Assembly (NCBI RefSeq): GCF_027359675.1
Contig: NZ_CP114786.1
Span: forward strand, 3,012,501-3,076,500
Direction of reading: 5' to 3'
Length of the DNA: 64,000 bases
Source: Roseibium sp. Sym1
GTDB lineage: Bacteria; Pseudomonadota; Alphaproteobacteria; Rhizobiales; Stappiaceae
Each line of letters starts with the position of its first letter. Position 1 is the first letter of the stretch. A program made the position numbers and the translations under genes. The notes under the pieces were generated by a model that saw only the letters and a list, made by a program, of their open reading frames with translations, was not told the origin of the DNA and did not search any database. Shown piece after piece: positions 50,878-58,963 of this stretch.

Positions 50878-51594
50878 ATGGGATTGCAGACCAAAGCGGA
50901 AGCCTGTGGAGCCGCGCTGGACACGGACGACACGGCATTCCCGCAGAACCTGATAGCAGCGCAGGCCGGACATCAGGACAAGGCGGTCACCGGCACGGTC
51001 ACCGGCGGTGAAGCCGGCCAGGACTCCGGAATGTTCGACCTTCTTGTCTCCGGAAAGCCGGTTCGCGCACGCCGGGCAGTGTCCTGCCTGGTCGAGCCAC
51101 GGGTTTCCGACACCGTCGCGCTGCTCTCCACCGCGGAGGGCGTCTTCATAACAGACGTGCTTTTGCGGTCCGAGGAAGAGGCGCAAGCCCTTCATATCAA
51201 TGCCCTGCGCAACGACGGCACCCGGCAGGATTTTGTCCTGTCTGCGGGCAATTTGCGGATCGATGCGGAAGAGGGGCTGGAGGCGACCGGCAAGCGCCTT
51301 GCGTTCCGGTTCGACAGCATGCTGATGAGCAGCCGCCAGCTCGCCCTTGTCGGCAAGAAGCTGATGACCTCGATGCTGGACATCGTCACCAACGCAAAGA
51401 CGCAGCTCGCCAGTTTCGAGACCACCTCGACCAAGACCCGGAACCGGGTCGACCGGGTGGTGGAAACGGACCAGTTACGGGCGGGCAGCATCCAGACCCA
51501 GGCCGATACCGTCGCACTCACCCAGGCCGGGTCCGCGCTTACCGTGGCCAAGGAAGACATTCGTCTCGACGGCAAGCGCATTTCCATGGGCTGA
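50878..51594 (+). CDS. DUF3540 protein (T6SS-associated)
   Basis: A 238-residue protein recognised as DUF3540 by its RARRAVSCLVEPRVSDTVALL segment near residue 60 and its VgrG/gp5-like strand region NLRIDAEEGLEATGKRLAF. A later segment (TNAKTQLASFETTSTKTRNRVDRV) leads to a repetitive tail. The ATG at 50878 follows GGAGGTGAAT. DUF3540 genes accompany DUF2169, pentapeptide and PAAR-like genes in type VI secretion cargo clusters, probably assisting assembly on the spike. It begins a six-gene operon with no T6SS core genes nearby. Confidence 0.8.
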   Translation: MGLQTKAEACGAALDTDDTAFPQNLIAAQAGHQDKAVTGTVTGGEAGQDSGMFDLLVSGKPVRARRAVSCLVEPRVSDTVALLSTAEGVFITDVLLRSEEEAQALHINALRNDGTRQDFVLSAGNLRIDAEEGLEATGKRLAFRFDSMLMSSRQLALVGKKLMTSMLDIVTNAKTQLASFETTSTKTRNRVDRVVETDQLRAGSIQTQADTVALTQAGSALTVAKEDIRLDGKRISMG

Positions 51595-51644
51595 CCGGAC
51601 GACCGGTCCGGCCAACCGTTTCTGCCTTTTTCGAGGATCTGTGA

Positions 51645-54600
51645 ATGCGTGTCATGAAACCCCTGAGACTTGGTCTTCTGACCAAAACCATGCCCCACAA
51701 GGGCAAGGGGCTCTTCATCGTCTCGACCTTCACCCTGTTCGACCTGCTGGACCCGACGGACATTCTGGCGGAAACGGCGATGTGGCCCCTGGTTGCCAAG
51801 GAATTGCCGAAAGGGACTGTCTTTGACGCTGCCTATCCCAAACCCTTCGGCGAGTTCCTGATCGCGGGACAGGCCCGGTCGCAAGCACCGGTCAAGGCCA
51901 TGCATGTTGCCGTTACGGTTGGCGAAAGAAGCCGGATGCTGTCCGTCTTCGGCGACCGGACCTGGCAGGCGGGGGCGGAAGGGCCGGTCTTTACCGATCC
52001 GCGTCCCTTCACCGAAATGCCGCTGACACCCGACCGGGCCTTCGGCGGCGAGGGCTTTGCCGCGAACCCCGCCGGCCAGGGAGCCGCCGCTGCAGAGCTT
52101 TTCGGCGAGATCCCTCATCTGCGACTGCCGAACGTGGAACTGGCCGGCGCGGAGATCCGGGAGATTGACGACAAGCCGGCCCCCGCACTGGTCGGACCGT
52201 TGCCGATGGACGATCCCGCCCGCATGGCGCTGGCGGGCACATATGACAAGGCCTGGGTGGCGCATCGGATGCCCGACTGGCCGGAGGATTTCGATCCGCG
52301 CTATTTCCTGTCCGCCATGCGCGATCAGCAGGTCGAGGGCTTTTTCAAGGGCACGGAGCCGGTTCGAGTGGTGGGCATGTCCGAGTCCCGGCCGGATGTG
52401 CACTCGCGGCTGCCAGGCGTCAGGGCCCGTGCCTTTGTCAACCGTGCTTCCGCACCGGACCGGCTCACGGAAATTCCGATGCACACCGACACGGTCTGGA
52501 TCCTCGGGTCGGAGATGAAGGGTGTCGTGGTCAATCGCGGCGTGCTGGCCGTCGGCGACCGGGACGGTCGCGACATCAACGATGTCATGGTTGCCTATGA
52601 GTGGCTGAAGGATGCACCCCGCTCCGCCGACCACTATCAGTCTGTCTATGCACTCCGGGCCGACCCGGAGGAGGGAAAGAAATACCTCCTCGCGGACAGT
52701 CAGTTGTCGCCGCAGGAGGCACCGGAGGATATCGAGCGCCGGGAGGCCGACCGGCTTGCAGCGGCAACCGAGCGGCAGGATCTGTGGGTCGAAGGCCGGC
52801 AGTGGAGCCTGGAGAGGCGGTTTGCCGAACAGGGTTTGCCCGCAGCGCTGGTTCCGGCCATTCAAAAGCCGGACCTGAAACCGTTCATCCTGCCGACGGA
52901 CGAGGACATCGCCCGCGGGGATGTCGATTTCGCGCGCCTGATTTCGGATGCGGAAGATCTGCGCCGGGAAGCGGAACTCAAGGCCGACATGGTGAGCGCG
53001 GAACTTGCCGGTCTGGTCGAGCAGTTTGGTGTCACGCCCCCGGTCATGCCGCCTGCCAGCCTGGGCGAGATGGAGGAGCTCGGACATTCCGTCGGCACGG
53101 GCAAGGGGTTCCTGCCGGCCATCGAAGAGCTGGTTCCCCAGGACGACCTGGACAGGCTGCTTGCACAATATGATTCCGCGCCCACGCCGGACATCGCCGC
53201 CTTGAGCGAAAAAGATCCGCAGGCGGCCTTCGAGGGCGCCAGGGTCCGATTCGAGGACGGCACCGCTGCGGGGCTTCTGGCCCCTGCCCGGGACCTGCTC
53301 GGCCGCATGCCGGACACCCCGCTTGTGGGGCCTGCCGATCTTGCTGAACCGGAATCAGCGGAGAGTGCGGCCGCAATGGATGGCCCGGGCGCCGAAGCTG
53401 CCACGGCTGAGCCGGGTGAACTGGACGGCTTCCTGGCAGAGACGTTCCCGGACCTCGCCGGGGAAGGGGACTTGCCGTCGGACAAATTGAAGTCCGCGAT
53501 CTCAGCCGTCAAACCGGTGGACGCGTCCATCGAGGATCCCGGCGCGACCGCGCACCAGCAACTGGATCGGGCGCAGGACACGGTCGACACGACGCTGGCA
53601 ACCGCGCGCCGGATGGCGGCCGAACCGATCGCGCCGCTTGAACCCCTCGGAATTGAAGCCGCGAAGCTCTTCGGCCAGTACATCAGGAACCATTTGTCCG
53701 CAGGCCGCACTCTGGCAGGGCGGGATCTGGCCGGAGCGTCTCTTGCGTCTGCCGCGCTTTCCGCAGCGGACCTCACCGGCAGCTTTCTGGAACGCTGCGA
53801 TCTGACCGGAGCCGATCTGCGCAGCGCGCGTTTCGAGGAAACGGTTCTTGCCGGAGCCTTGCTGGACGAGGCCGATCTGTCCGCCGCCACCCTTTCCGGA
53901 GCGAACCTTTCCGGCGTTCAGGCAAGAAGGACAAACTTCGGCAAAGCCAGGCTGGAGGGCAGCAAGGTCGTCGCCGCCGATTTCTCCGGCTGCGATTTTG
54001 CCGGTGCCGTTATCAAGGACTGCACTTTCGTCAATTGCCAGTTCACGGGGGCGGTGCTCACGGGGGCCGCGATCGACAGCTGTTCCTTTGTCAACTGCAG
54101 CATGAGCGGTCTTCACGCCGAGCAGCTTCGGATGGACAGAAGCAACTTCCTGTCCTGTAACCTCGACCGGTCCGATTGCTGCGGCGCCATGATGAAGAAG
54201 GTGACGTTTGCCGGTGTCGGCTTCCATGCCGTGAAGATGTGTCACGCGTTGCTCGATGAATGCGGCTGGTTCGGCAAGACGGATATGCGCAGCGTGAACT
54301 TTCTGGAGGCGCATGCTACCAAGTGCGGGTTCCAGGATGCACGGATGAGCGACGCCGGGTTCTTCAAGGCGATCTTCCACGGGTGCAACATGTCCGGAAC
54401 CGATCTGAAACTGGCGGACATGCGGCTTTCGTCCTGGAACGGGTCCATGTTCTCCTTTGCCAATGCGCAAAAGGCGGATTTCTTCGGCGCCAATCTTCTG
54501 GGCGCCGGGTTCCACGGGGCCGATCTCGCGGAGGCGAGCTTTCGCTCCGCCAATTTTTTCCGGACGGATCTCTCCGAGGCGAAACTCGTATTTGCCGACC

Positions 54601-54647
54601 TGACAGGGTCCAATCTCGTGCTTACGAACCTGGAGGCCCGCCAGTGA
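51645..54647 (+). CDS. DUF2169 domain fused to pentapeptide repeats (T6SS adaptor)
   Basis: A 1000-residue protein in three parts. Residues ~1-330 are DUF2169: LIVSTFTLFDL-like N-terminus, TPDRAFGGEGFAANPAGQG, LPNVELAGAEI, DRPEDFDPRYF-like and LVYAYEW-like strands. Residues ~330-670 are an acidic, Ala/Pro-rich linker with predicted helices. Residues ~680-1000 are pentapeptide repeats (ADLTGSFLERCDLTGADLRSAR and many A(D/N)LxX units). DUF2169 proteins act as adaptors loading effectors on VgrG/PAAR spikes. The stop overlaps the start of the next gene (GTGA). Confidence 0.85.
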   Translation: MRVMKPLRLGLLTKTMPHKGKGLFIVSTFTLFDLLDPTDILAETAMWPLVAKELPKGTVFDAAYPKPFGEFLIAGQARSQAPVKAMHVAVTVGERSRMLSVFGDRTWQAGAEGPVFTDPRPFTEMPLTPDRAFGGEGFAANPAGQGAAAAELFGEIPHLRLPNVELAGAEIREIDDKPAPALVGPLPMDDPARMALAGTYDKAWVAHRMPDWPEDFDPRYFLSAMRDQQVEGFFKGTEPVRVVGMSESRPDVHSRLPGVRARAFVNRASAPDRLTEIPMHTDTVWILGSEMKGVVVNRGVLAVGDRDGRDINDVMVAYEWLKDAPRSADHYQSVYALRADPEEGKKYLLADSQLSPQEAPEDIERREADRLAAATERQDLWVEGRQWSLERRFAEQGLPAALVPAIQKPDLKPFILPTDEDIARGDVDFARLISDAEDLRREAELKADMVSAELAGLVEQFGVTPPVMPPASLGEMEELGHSVGTGKGFLPAIEELVPQDDLDRLLAQYDSAPTPDIAALSEKDPQAAFEGARVRFEDGTAAGLLAPARDLLGRMPDTPLVGPADLAEPESAESAAAMDGPGAEAATAEPGELDGFLAETFPDLAGEGDLPSDKLKSAISAVKPVDASIEDPGATAHQQLDRAQDTVDTTLATARRMAAEPIAPLEPLGIEAAKLFGQYIRNHLSAGRTLAGRDLAGASLASAALSAADLTGSFLERCDLTGADLRSARFEETVLAGALLDEADLSAATLSGANLSGVQARRTNFGKARLEGSKVVAADFSGCDFAGAVIKDCTFVNCQFTGAVLTGAAIDSCSFVNCSMSGLHAEQLRMDRSNFLSCNLDRSDCCGAMMKKVTFAGVGFHAVKMCHALLDECGWFGKTDMRSVNFLEAHATKCGFQDARMSDAGFFKAIFHGCNMSGTDLKLADMRLSSWNGSMFSFANAQKADFFGANLLGAGFHGADLAEASFRSANFFRTDLSEAKLVFADLTGSNLVLTNLEARQ

Positions 54648-55714
54648 TTTCCCTCGACGAACTGGCCGACTTCATCCGTTATGACGAACCGGTCATCGAT
54701 GCGGATTTTTCCGGTGCGGATCTCAGCGGAGTGAGCCTCGCGGGGGGGACCTTTCTGAGGACCCGTTTTACCGGCGCCGTCCTTCGGGGAGCGGACATGA
54801 GCCGCTGTGTCTTTACCGAATGCGACCTCAAGGGGGCGGATTTCGGTGAAAACGAGATTGAACGGGCCATTTTCGTCAAGAGCGATCTCACCGGGGCCAA
54901 GCTCGCCAATTGCCGTTTCGAAAAGACGTCCTTCCTGGAAACTGCGCTGGCCGGAGTTGGCCTGACCGGGGCCAACATGATCGCCTGCCAGATCGTCAAG
55001 TCGGACCTGAAGGCTGCGGATCTGGGCGGGGCGGCGCTGTTGAACAGCGCCGTGGTCGAGTGTGACACAAAAGGCATTACACTGTCCGAGGCCTTGCTCG
55101 AGGCAACGGTCTTTGTCGGAATTGATCTGTCGGACGCTGACTTCGAGGATGTCATCTGCCAGTCCGCGATGTTCATCAAGTGCAACATGACGGGCCTTGA
55201 TTTCTCGGACACGCCGATCATGCAATGCACGTTCATGGAAACCGACATGAAGGGCTGCCAGTTCGAGCGTGCGGATCTCACCGGCAGCCTGCTGATGGGC
55301 AGCCAGCTCGCCGGCTGTTCCTTTGCCGAAGCGATTGCCGACATGGCGCTGTTCTGCAACGCCAATCTGCAGAACGCGGTGTTCTCCGGCGCGCGCCTGT
55401 CCATGGCGAATTTCAGCGGCAGCGATCTCAGAAGCGCGGACCTGACCGCGAGCACGTCCGACAAGGCCCAGTTCGACCACGCCGACTGCCGTGGTGCTTC
55501 CTTTGCCGGCAGCAACCTGAACATCGCCAATTTCTCGAACTGCAATCTGGACGGGGCGGACCTCTCGCGCGCCGACCTGGATCTTGCCGACTTTCACAAC
55601 GCAAGTGTCCACGCGACCCTGACGGCCGGGTCGCATGGAACTGTGCGGCAAACGGATCAGGTGCGCCTGATCCGCGAGATTTACAATCCGCGCACCGTCG
55701 CGACAGACCAATAG
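54644..55714 (+). CDS. Pentapeptide repeat protein
   Basis: A 356-residue protein made almost entirely of pentapeptide repeats (DFSGADLSGVSLAGG, ADLTGSLLMGSQLAG, ANLQNAVFSGARLSMANFSGSDLRSADLTA). It would form a right-handed quadrilateral beta-helix. Translation starts at a GTG that overlaps the upstream stop, with GGAGG 8 bases before. The much longer frame starting near 54260 is the previous gene read in another frame. It ends in a short non-repeat tail (DQVRLIREIYNPR). In T6SS cargo clusters such proteins accompany DUF2169 and may be structural or immunity-like. Confidence 0.83.
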   Translation: MISLDELADFIRYDEPVIDADFSGADLSGVSLAGGTFLRTRFTGAVLRGADMSRCVFTECDLKGADFGENEIERAIFVKSDLTGAKLANCRFEKTSFLETALAGVGLTGANMIACQIVKSDLKAADLGGAALLNSAVVECDTKGITLSEALLEATVFVGIDLSDADFEDVICQSAMFIKCNMTGLDFSDTPIMQCTFMETDMKGCQFERADLTGSLLMGSQLAGCSFAEAIADMALFCNANLQNAVFSGARLSMANFSGSDLRSADLTASTSDKAQFDHADCRGASFAGSNLNIANFSNCNLDGADLSRADLDLADFHNASVHATLTAGSHGTVRQTDQVRLIREIYNPRTVATDQ

Positions 55715-55756
55715 GGCGCAACGGACCAACAGGGCCGGGCCCGAGGAGCGAGATAC

Positions 55757-56149
55757 GTGTTTGTAAACAATCAGCTCGGATGCATGAGCCTCGGCCTCAT
55801 GGATGTCTGCAACACCTATGTCGGCACCGCGACCGTGCCGACCCCCTATGTCAACATCGCCGTGTCGTCGGTGGCGGTTCCCAACGCGGTTACCGTGCTG
55901 GTCGGTGGCGGTTTTGCGCATAACCTGCTGACGACCACAACGGTGACGAGCGGTGACGAAACGGGCGCCATGCTCGGCGTCGCGTCGGGAACCATTGTCG
56001 GTCCCAGCACCCATGTCACCAGCTCCGTCAACGTGTTCATGGGGGTTTCCCCGGCAACGCGCCTGACCGACACCACCATCCAGAATTCGACCAATTCCGC
56101 CGGAATGACCCTGACCCCGGCACAGTTCACTTGCCTGGTCTTGTCCTGA
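55757..56149 (+). CDS. PAAR-like protein (DUF4150 type)
   Basis: A 130-residue protein with the DUF4150 pattern: LGCMSLGLMDVCNTYVGTATVPTPYVNIA near the N-terminus and ASGTIVGPSTHVTSSVNVFMGVSPATRLTD near the C-terminus. PAAR-like proteins cap the VgrG spike. No toxin extension follows here, so it would need a separate effector. GTG start with GAGGAGC upstream. Confidence 0.82.
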   Translation: MFVNNQLGCMSLGLMDVCNTYVGTATVPTPYVNIAVSSVAVPNAVTVLVGGGFAHNLLTTTTVTSGDETGAMLGVASGTIVGPSTHVTSSVNVFMGVSPATRLTDTTIQNSTNSAGMTLTPAQFTCLVLS

Positions 56150-56199
56150 GCGTCCGCTCCGACACCTTAGACACGGCAAATGCTTGAAAGGAACCCGGC

Positions 56200-57141
56200 A
56201 TGACTTCTTCCGAGACAGTTGACGACGCCGACTATGAAGTGACCAGTTCGGACGAGGTGCTGAACACAACGGTTCTGATCCCGGACGAGAGTGCGTCGGA
56301 TGAAACGACGGAAACGAAGGACAACAGCAGTTTTCTCCGGATCGGCCAATACGATGCGTCGGAGGAGGGGGACCGGTCACCCGACCATATGGACGCTGCC
56401 GCACGCGGAGCGCTTATCCAGACGACCGGCGGCCTGTTTTTCCTTGTCAACGAGGATGCCTATCACCAGTACAAGTCCAACCTAGATATCTATATCGAAG
56501 GGAACCTGGACGAGACCATCGACGGCAACAGCAGCACCACCATCTCCGGCACCAACGACGTCAAGACAACAGGTCTCAGCCGGCATTCGGGCGAAAGCTA
56601 CGTGATCTCGACCGGCAGCTACACGGACCAGGATCCGGGCTCGACCAAGGACATCCTTCTGAAATCGAACAACAAGATCAACCTGGAAAGCGACGACGGC
56701 GTCAAGATGACGGTCGGCAGCAGCTACTGGGCAAAACTCAGCGGCGAAGGCCTTTGGGAAACGCAGCTCAAGGACGCCATCGACGTTACCACTGGTACCA
56801 GCCATAGCCGTTATGAGGGCTGGACCACAGACGAGTATTACGGCGGGTCTTTCGAATTCCAGATTGCCGCAGCCTTCGCGATTTCCTTCTCCGTCAGCAT
56901 CGAGATCAGCATGCTGGTGGGCATTTCGGTGGCCAATATCGAGATCGGCGCGACCGCTATCGAGATCGGCGCGACAGGCATCGGCATCGGTGCGACCAAC
57001 CTCAAGATCGAGACAACCAGCGTCGAGGTCGCGGCCACAGCCGTTGAGGTGAAGACCAAGGAAGCCGAGGTCAAGGATGCAAGCGCCGTGCTCAGCGCCG
57101 CCAGCATCAAGATTGCAACCGGCATGAACATCCTGACCTGA
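56200..57141 (+). CDS. Protein with C-terminal seven-residue beta-repeat, T6SS cassette, function unknown
   Basis: A 313-residue protein of unknown family. Residues 1-60 are acidic and disordered-looking. Residues ~70-200 are rich in beta and Asn/Ser/Thr (GNLDETIDGNSSTTISG, ILLKSNNKINLESDDGVKMTVG), reminiscent of VgrG C-terminal strand repeats. After a hydrophobic patch (FEFQIAAAFAISFSVS, ~residues 222-240), about nine near-heptads follow (IEIGATA, IEIGATG, IGIGATN, LKIETTS, VEVAATA, VEVKTKE...). A trimeric beta-helix or needle is conceivable. Position directly after the PAAR-like gene suggests a cargo or spike extension. Confidence 0.6.
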   Translation: MTSSETVDDADYEVTSSDEVLNTTVLIPDESASDETTETKDNSSFLRIGQYDASEEGDRSPDHMDAAARGALIQTTGGLFFLVNEDAYHQYKSNLDIYIEGNLDETIDGNSSTTISGTNDVKTTGLSRHSGESYVISTGSYTDQDPGSTKDILLKSNNKINLESDDGVKMTVGSSYWAKLSGEGLWETQLKDAIDVTTGTSHSRYEGWTTDEYYGGSFEFQIAAAFAISFSVSIEISMLVGISVANIEIGATAIEIGATGIGIGATNLKIETTSVEVAATAVEVKTKEAEVKDASAVLSAASIKIATGMNILT

Positions 57142-57163
57142 CGACCGGTGGTCCGCGCGACAC

Positions 57164-58945
57164 ATGAACCTGACATCCACCGAAAAGTGCCGGGCCGCCG
57201 AGAAACTGATCCAGAAGGGCCAGTTCGAGGACGCCGGCTTCCTGATCGACCAGGTGCTGGAAAGCCATCCGCAGAACACGAGCGCGCTCATCGCAAAGAG
57301 TGCACTGCAGCTCAAGGCGGGGCACGTCGCGGAGGCGAAACAACATCTGCTGGCCGCCTTTCACCTGAGCCCGGACGACCCGGTCATCCTGACCAACCTG
57401 GCCAGCCTGGCCCTGTTTGAAAACCGCCTGCCCGACGCGCTGGAGCACCTGCAAACGGTGGCCGCACAGTCGCCGGGTCACCTGCCGGCCATCCTGCTGC
57501 TGGGGCAGATCCACCTGCAGCGGGGAGATCTTCGCGAGGCGCAAGGGTGGCTATCCCGTGCCGCTGGTCTCGCCCCGGCGGATCCGGCGGTGCTCGTTGC
57601 CGGCTCGACGCTGGCGCTGGCCTGCCAGAACCTGACGGAAGCGGCAGCGCTGCTTGACAAGGCCCTTGAGATCGATCCCGATCATGTGCGCGCGCTTGCC
57701 GCGCTGGCGCATGTCCGTGCCCTGACCGGTGATTTCGAAGCCGCTGCTTCCCTGGCGACAAAAGCCCATCTCGAGGCGCCCCAGGATCCGGATATCGCCG
57801 TCACCCTGGCACGAGTCTACCTGGCCTCGGGTGCGCTTGGGGAAGCGCAGAAACTGACGGATCGCTTCAAGGCGAGGTTCCCGGACTTTGCGCCAATCGT
57901 TCTGTGCGCCGCGGAGGTTTCAATCGCCCGGGGCAACGTGGCCGGGGCGCTTGCCGATGGCGCCAAATGGCTGCGCAAGGACCCGAAGGACAGCGGCCGG
58001 ATGGCCGGTTTCCTGAAAGTCCTGAAAAAGGCCGGGGCCTGGCGGCAGCTGCTCGATCTCAGCGACAAGCTCTCCGCCGAGCTGGCCGGCAGCGCCGCGG
58101 TCCTGAGCCTGCGCGAGGAAGCACTTCATGTCCTCGGGCGGTCGCGCGAAGGCTGGGCATCCTGGGCGGCACGGCGCAACCTGCCGGAGGGAGGACCAGT
58201 GCCGCCGTTCAGCGTCGGCCTGCCTGCGCGCGCGCCCCTGCTGGACGAACTTGTGCTGATGCGTTTCGTCAATGCCTGGGCCGGGGAGGGGCAGGTCGAG
58301 ATGATTGGCGATTCTCATCTGGAAAGCCTGTGGCACCGGCTGCCGGCCGGCGACCGGGTCCACTGGACGTCGCAACCGGGAGCGCAACCTGAGCTCCTTG
58401 CCGACCTCACCGCCCGCACGGTCCTCTATGCGCCCGACAAGTCGGTCTTCGCCCCCTATCTGGCCCCGGATCCGGAGCGGCGGGCCCAATGGGACGCGGC
58501 GCTTCCCTCAGACGGAAAGCCCCGGATCGGGGTATTCTGGGACACAAGGGCACCGGGCCTGCTGGTGGACCACATGCGCGAGGCGCTGGCGGATCTGCCC
58601 GTGCATGCGATCAGCCTGCAATTCGACGACAGCCGTCACCAGCTTCGGGCCTGGCCCGGAGCGCTTGATGCCGGCGTGGCGCTCAAGGGGCTCGGCGATC
58701 TGGTCAACGTGGTCGATTGCCTGGATCTGGTCGTTGGTCCGGACGGGCTGCCGCTGCATGTCGCCGGTGCGCTCGGGCGCAAGGGGATCGCCCTGCTTCA
58801 GGAAAATCATGAATGGTACTGGGCCGGGGAAGGCACAGGCAGCCACTGGTATCCCTCGGTGACACGGATCGTTACCGCTGTCGGGCCGGACTGGAGCGCA
58901 GCGGGGGCTGCCCTGCAGGAGATGCTGGATCCCCAAGCGGCGTGA
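57164..58945 (+). CDS. TPR protein with glycosyltransferase-like C-terminal domain
   Basis: A 593-residue protein. Residues ~5-310 are tetratricopeptide repeats (about eight, such as ALIAKSALQLKAGHVAEAKQHLLAAF). Residues ~370-590 resemble the C-terminal domain found in many TPR glycosyltransferases: PYLAPDPERRAQWDAAL, KPRIGVFWDT, VHAISLQFDD, then LDLVVGPDGLPLHVAGALGR and WYWAGEGTGSHWYPS. The usual serine-asp-thr (VDTxxAHLAGA) is VGPDGLPLHVAGA here. It is the last gene of the cassette, 22 bases after the heptad protein. Role (effector, modifier or scaffold) unknown. Confidence 0.75.
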   Translation: MNLTSTEKCRAAEKLIQKGQFEDAGFLIDQVLESHPQNTSALIAKSALQLKAGHVAEAKQHLLAAFHLSPDDPVILTNLASLALFENRLPDALEHLQTVAAQSPGHLPAILLLGQIHLQRGDLREAQGWLSRAAGLAPADPAVLVAGSTLALACQNLTEAAALLDKALEIDPDHVRALAALAHVRALTGDFEAAASLATKAHLEAPQDPDIAVTLARVYLASGALGEAQKLTDRFKARFPDFAPIVLCAAEVSIARGNVAGALADGAKWLRKDPKDSGRMAGFLKVLKKAGAWRQLLDLSDKLSAELAGSAAVLSLREEALHVLGRSREGWASWAARRNLPEGGPVPPFSVGLPARAPLLDELVLMRFVNAWAGEGQVEMIGDSHLESLWHRLPAGDRVHWTSQPGAQPELLADLTARTVLYAPDKSVFAPYLAPDPERRAQWDAALPSDGKPRIGVFWDTRAPGLLVDHMREALADLPVHAISLQFDDSRHQLRAWPGALDAGVALKGLGDLVNVVDCLDLVVGPDGLPLHVAGALGRKGIALLQENHEWYWAGEGTGSHWYPSVTRIVTAVGPDWSAAGAALQEMLDPQAA

Positions 58946-58963
58946 CGCCTTGCGGCGCTCCCG

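Noticed and set aside
51192-53168. 658-codon open frame antisense to the DUF2169 gene
   Set aside because: It is a shadow of the high-GC plus-strand gene. Its translation is Arg/Gly/Pro-rich without domain motifs, whereas the plus strand shows DUF2169 and pentapeptide repeats.
54242-56404. 720-codon minus-strand open frame opposite the pentapeptide genes
   Set aside because: Apparent repeats are the reverse reading of pentapeptide codons; the plus-strand proteins are well supported.
50878-58945. Complete type VI secretion system
   Set aside because: No TssA-M, ClpV, Hcp or standard VgrG gene is found in the flanks; only cargo/adaptor-type genes are present.
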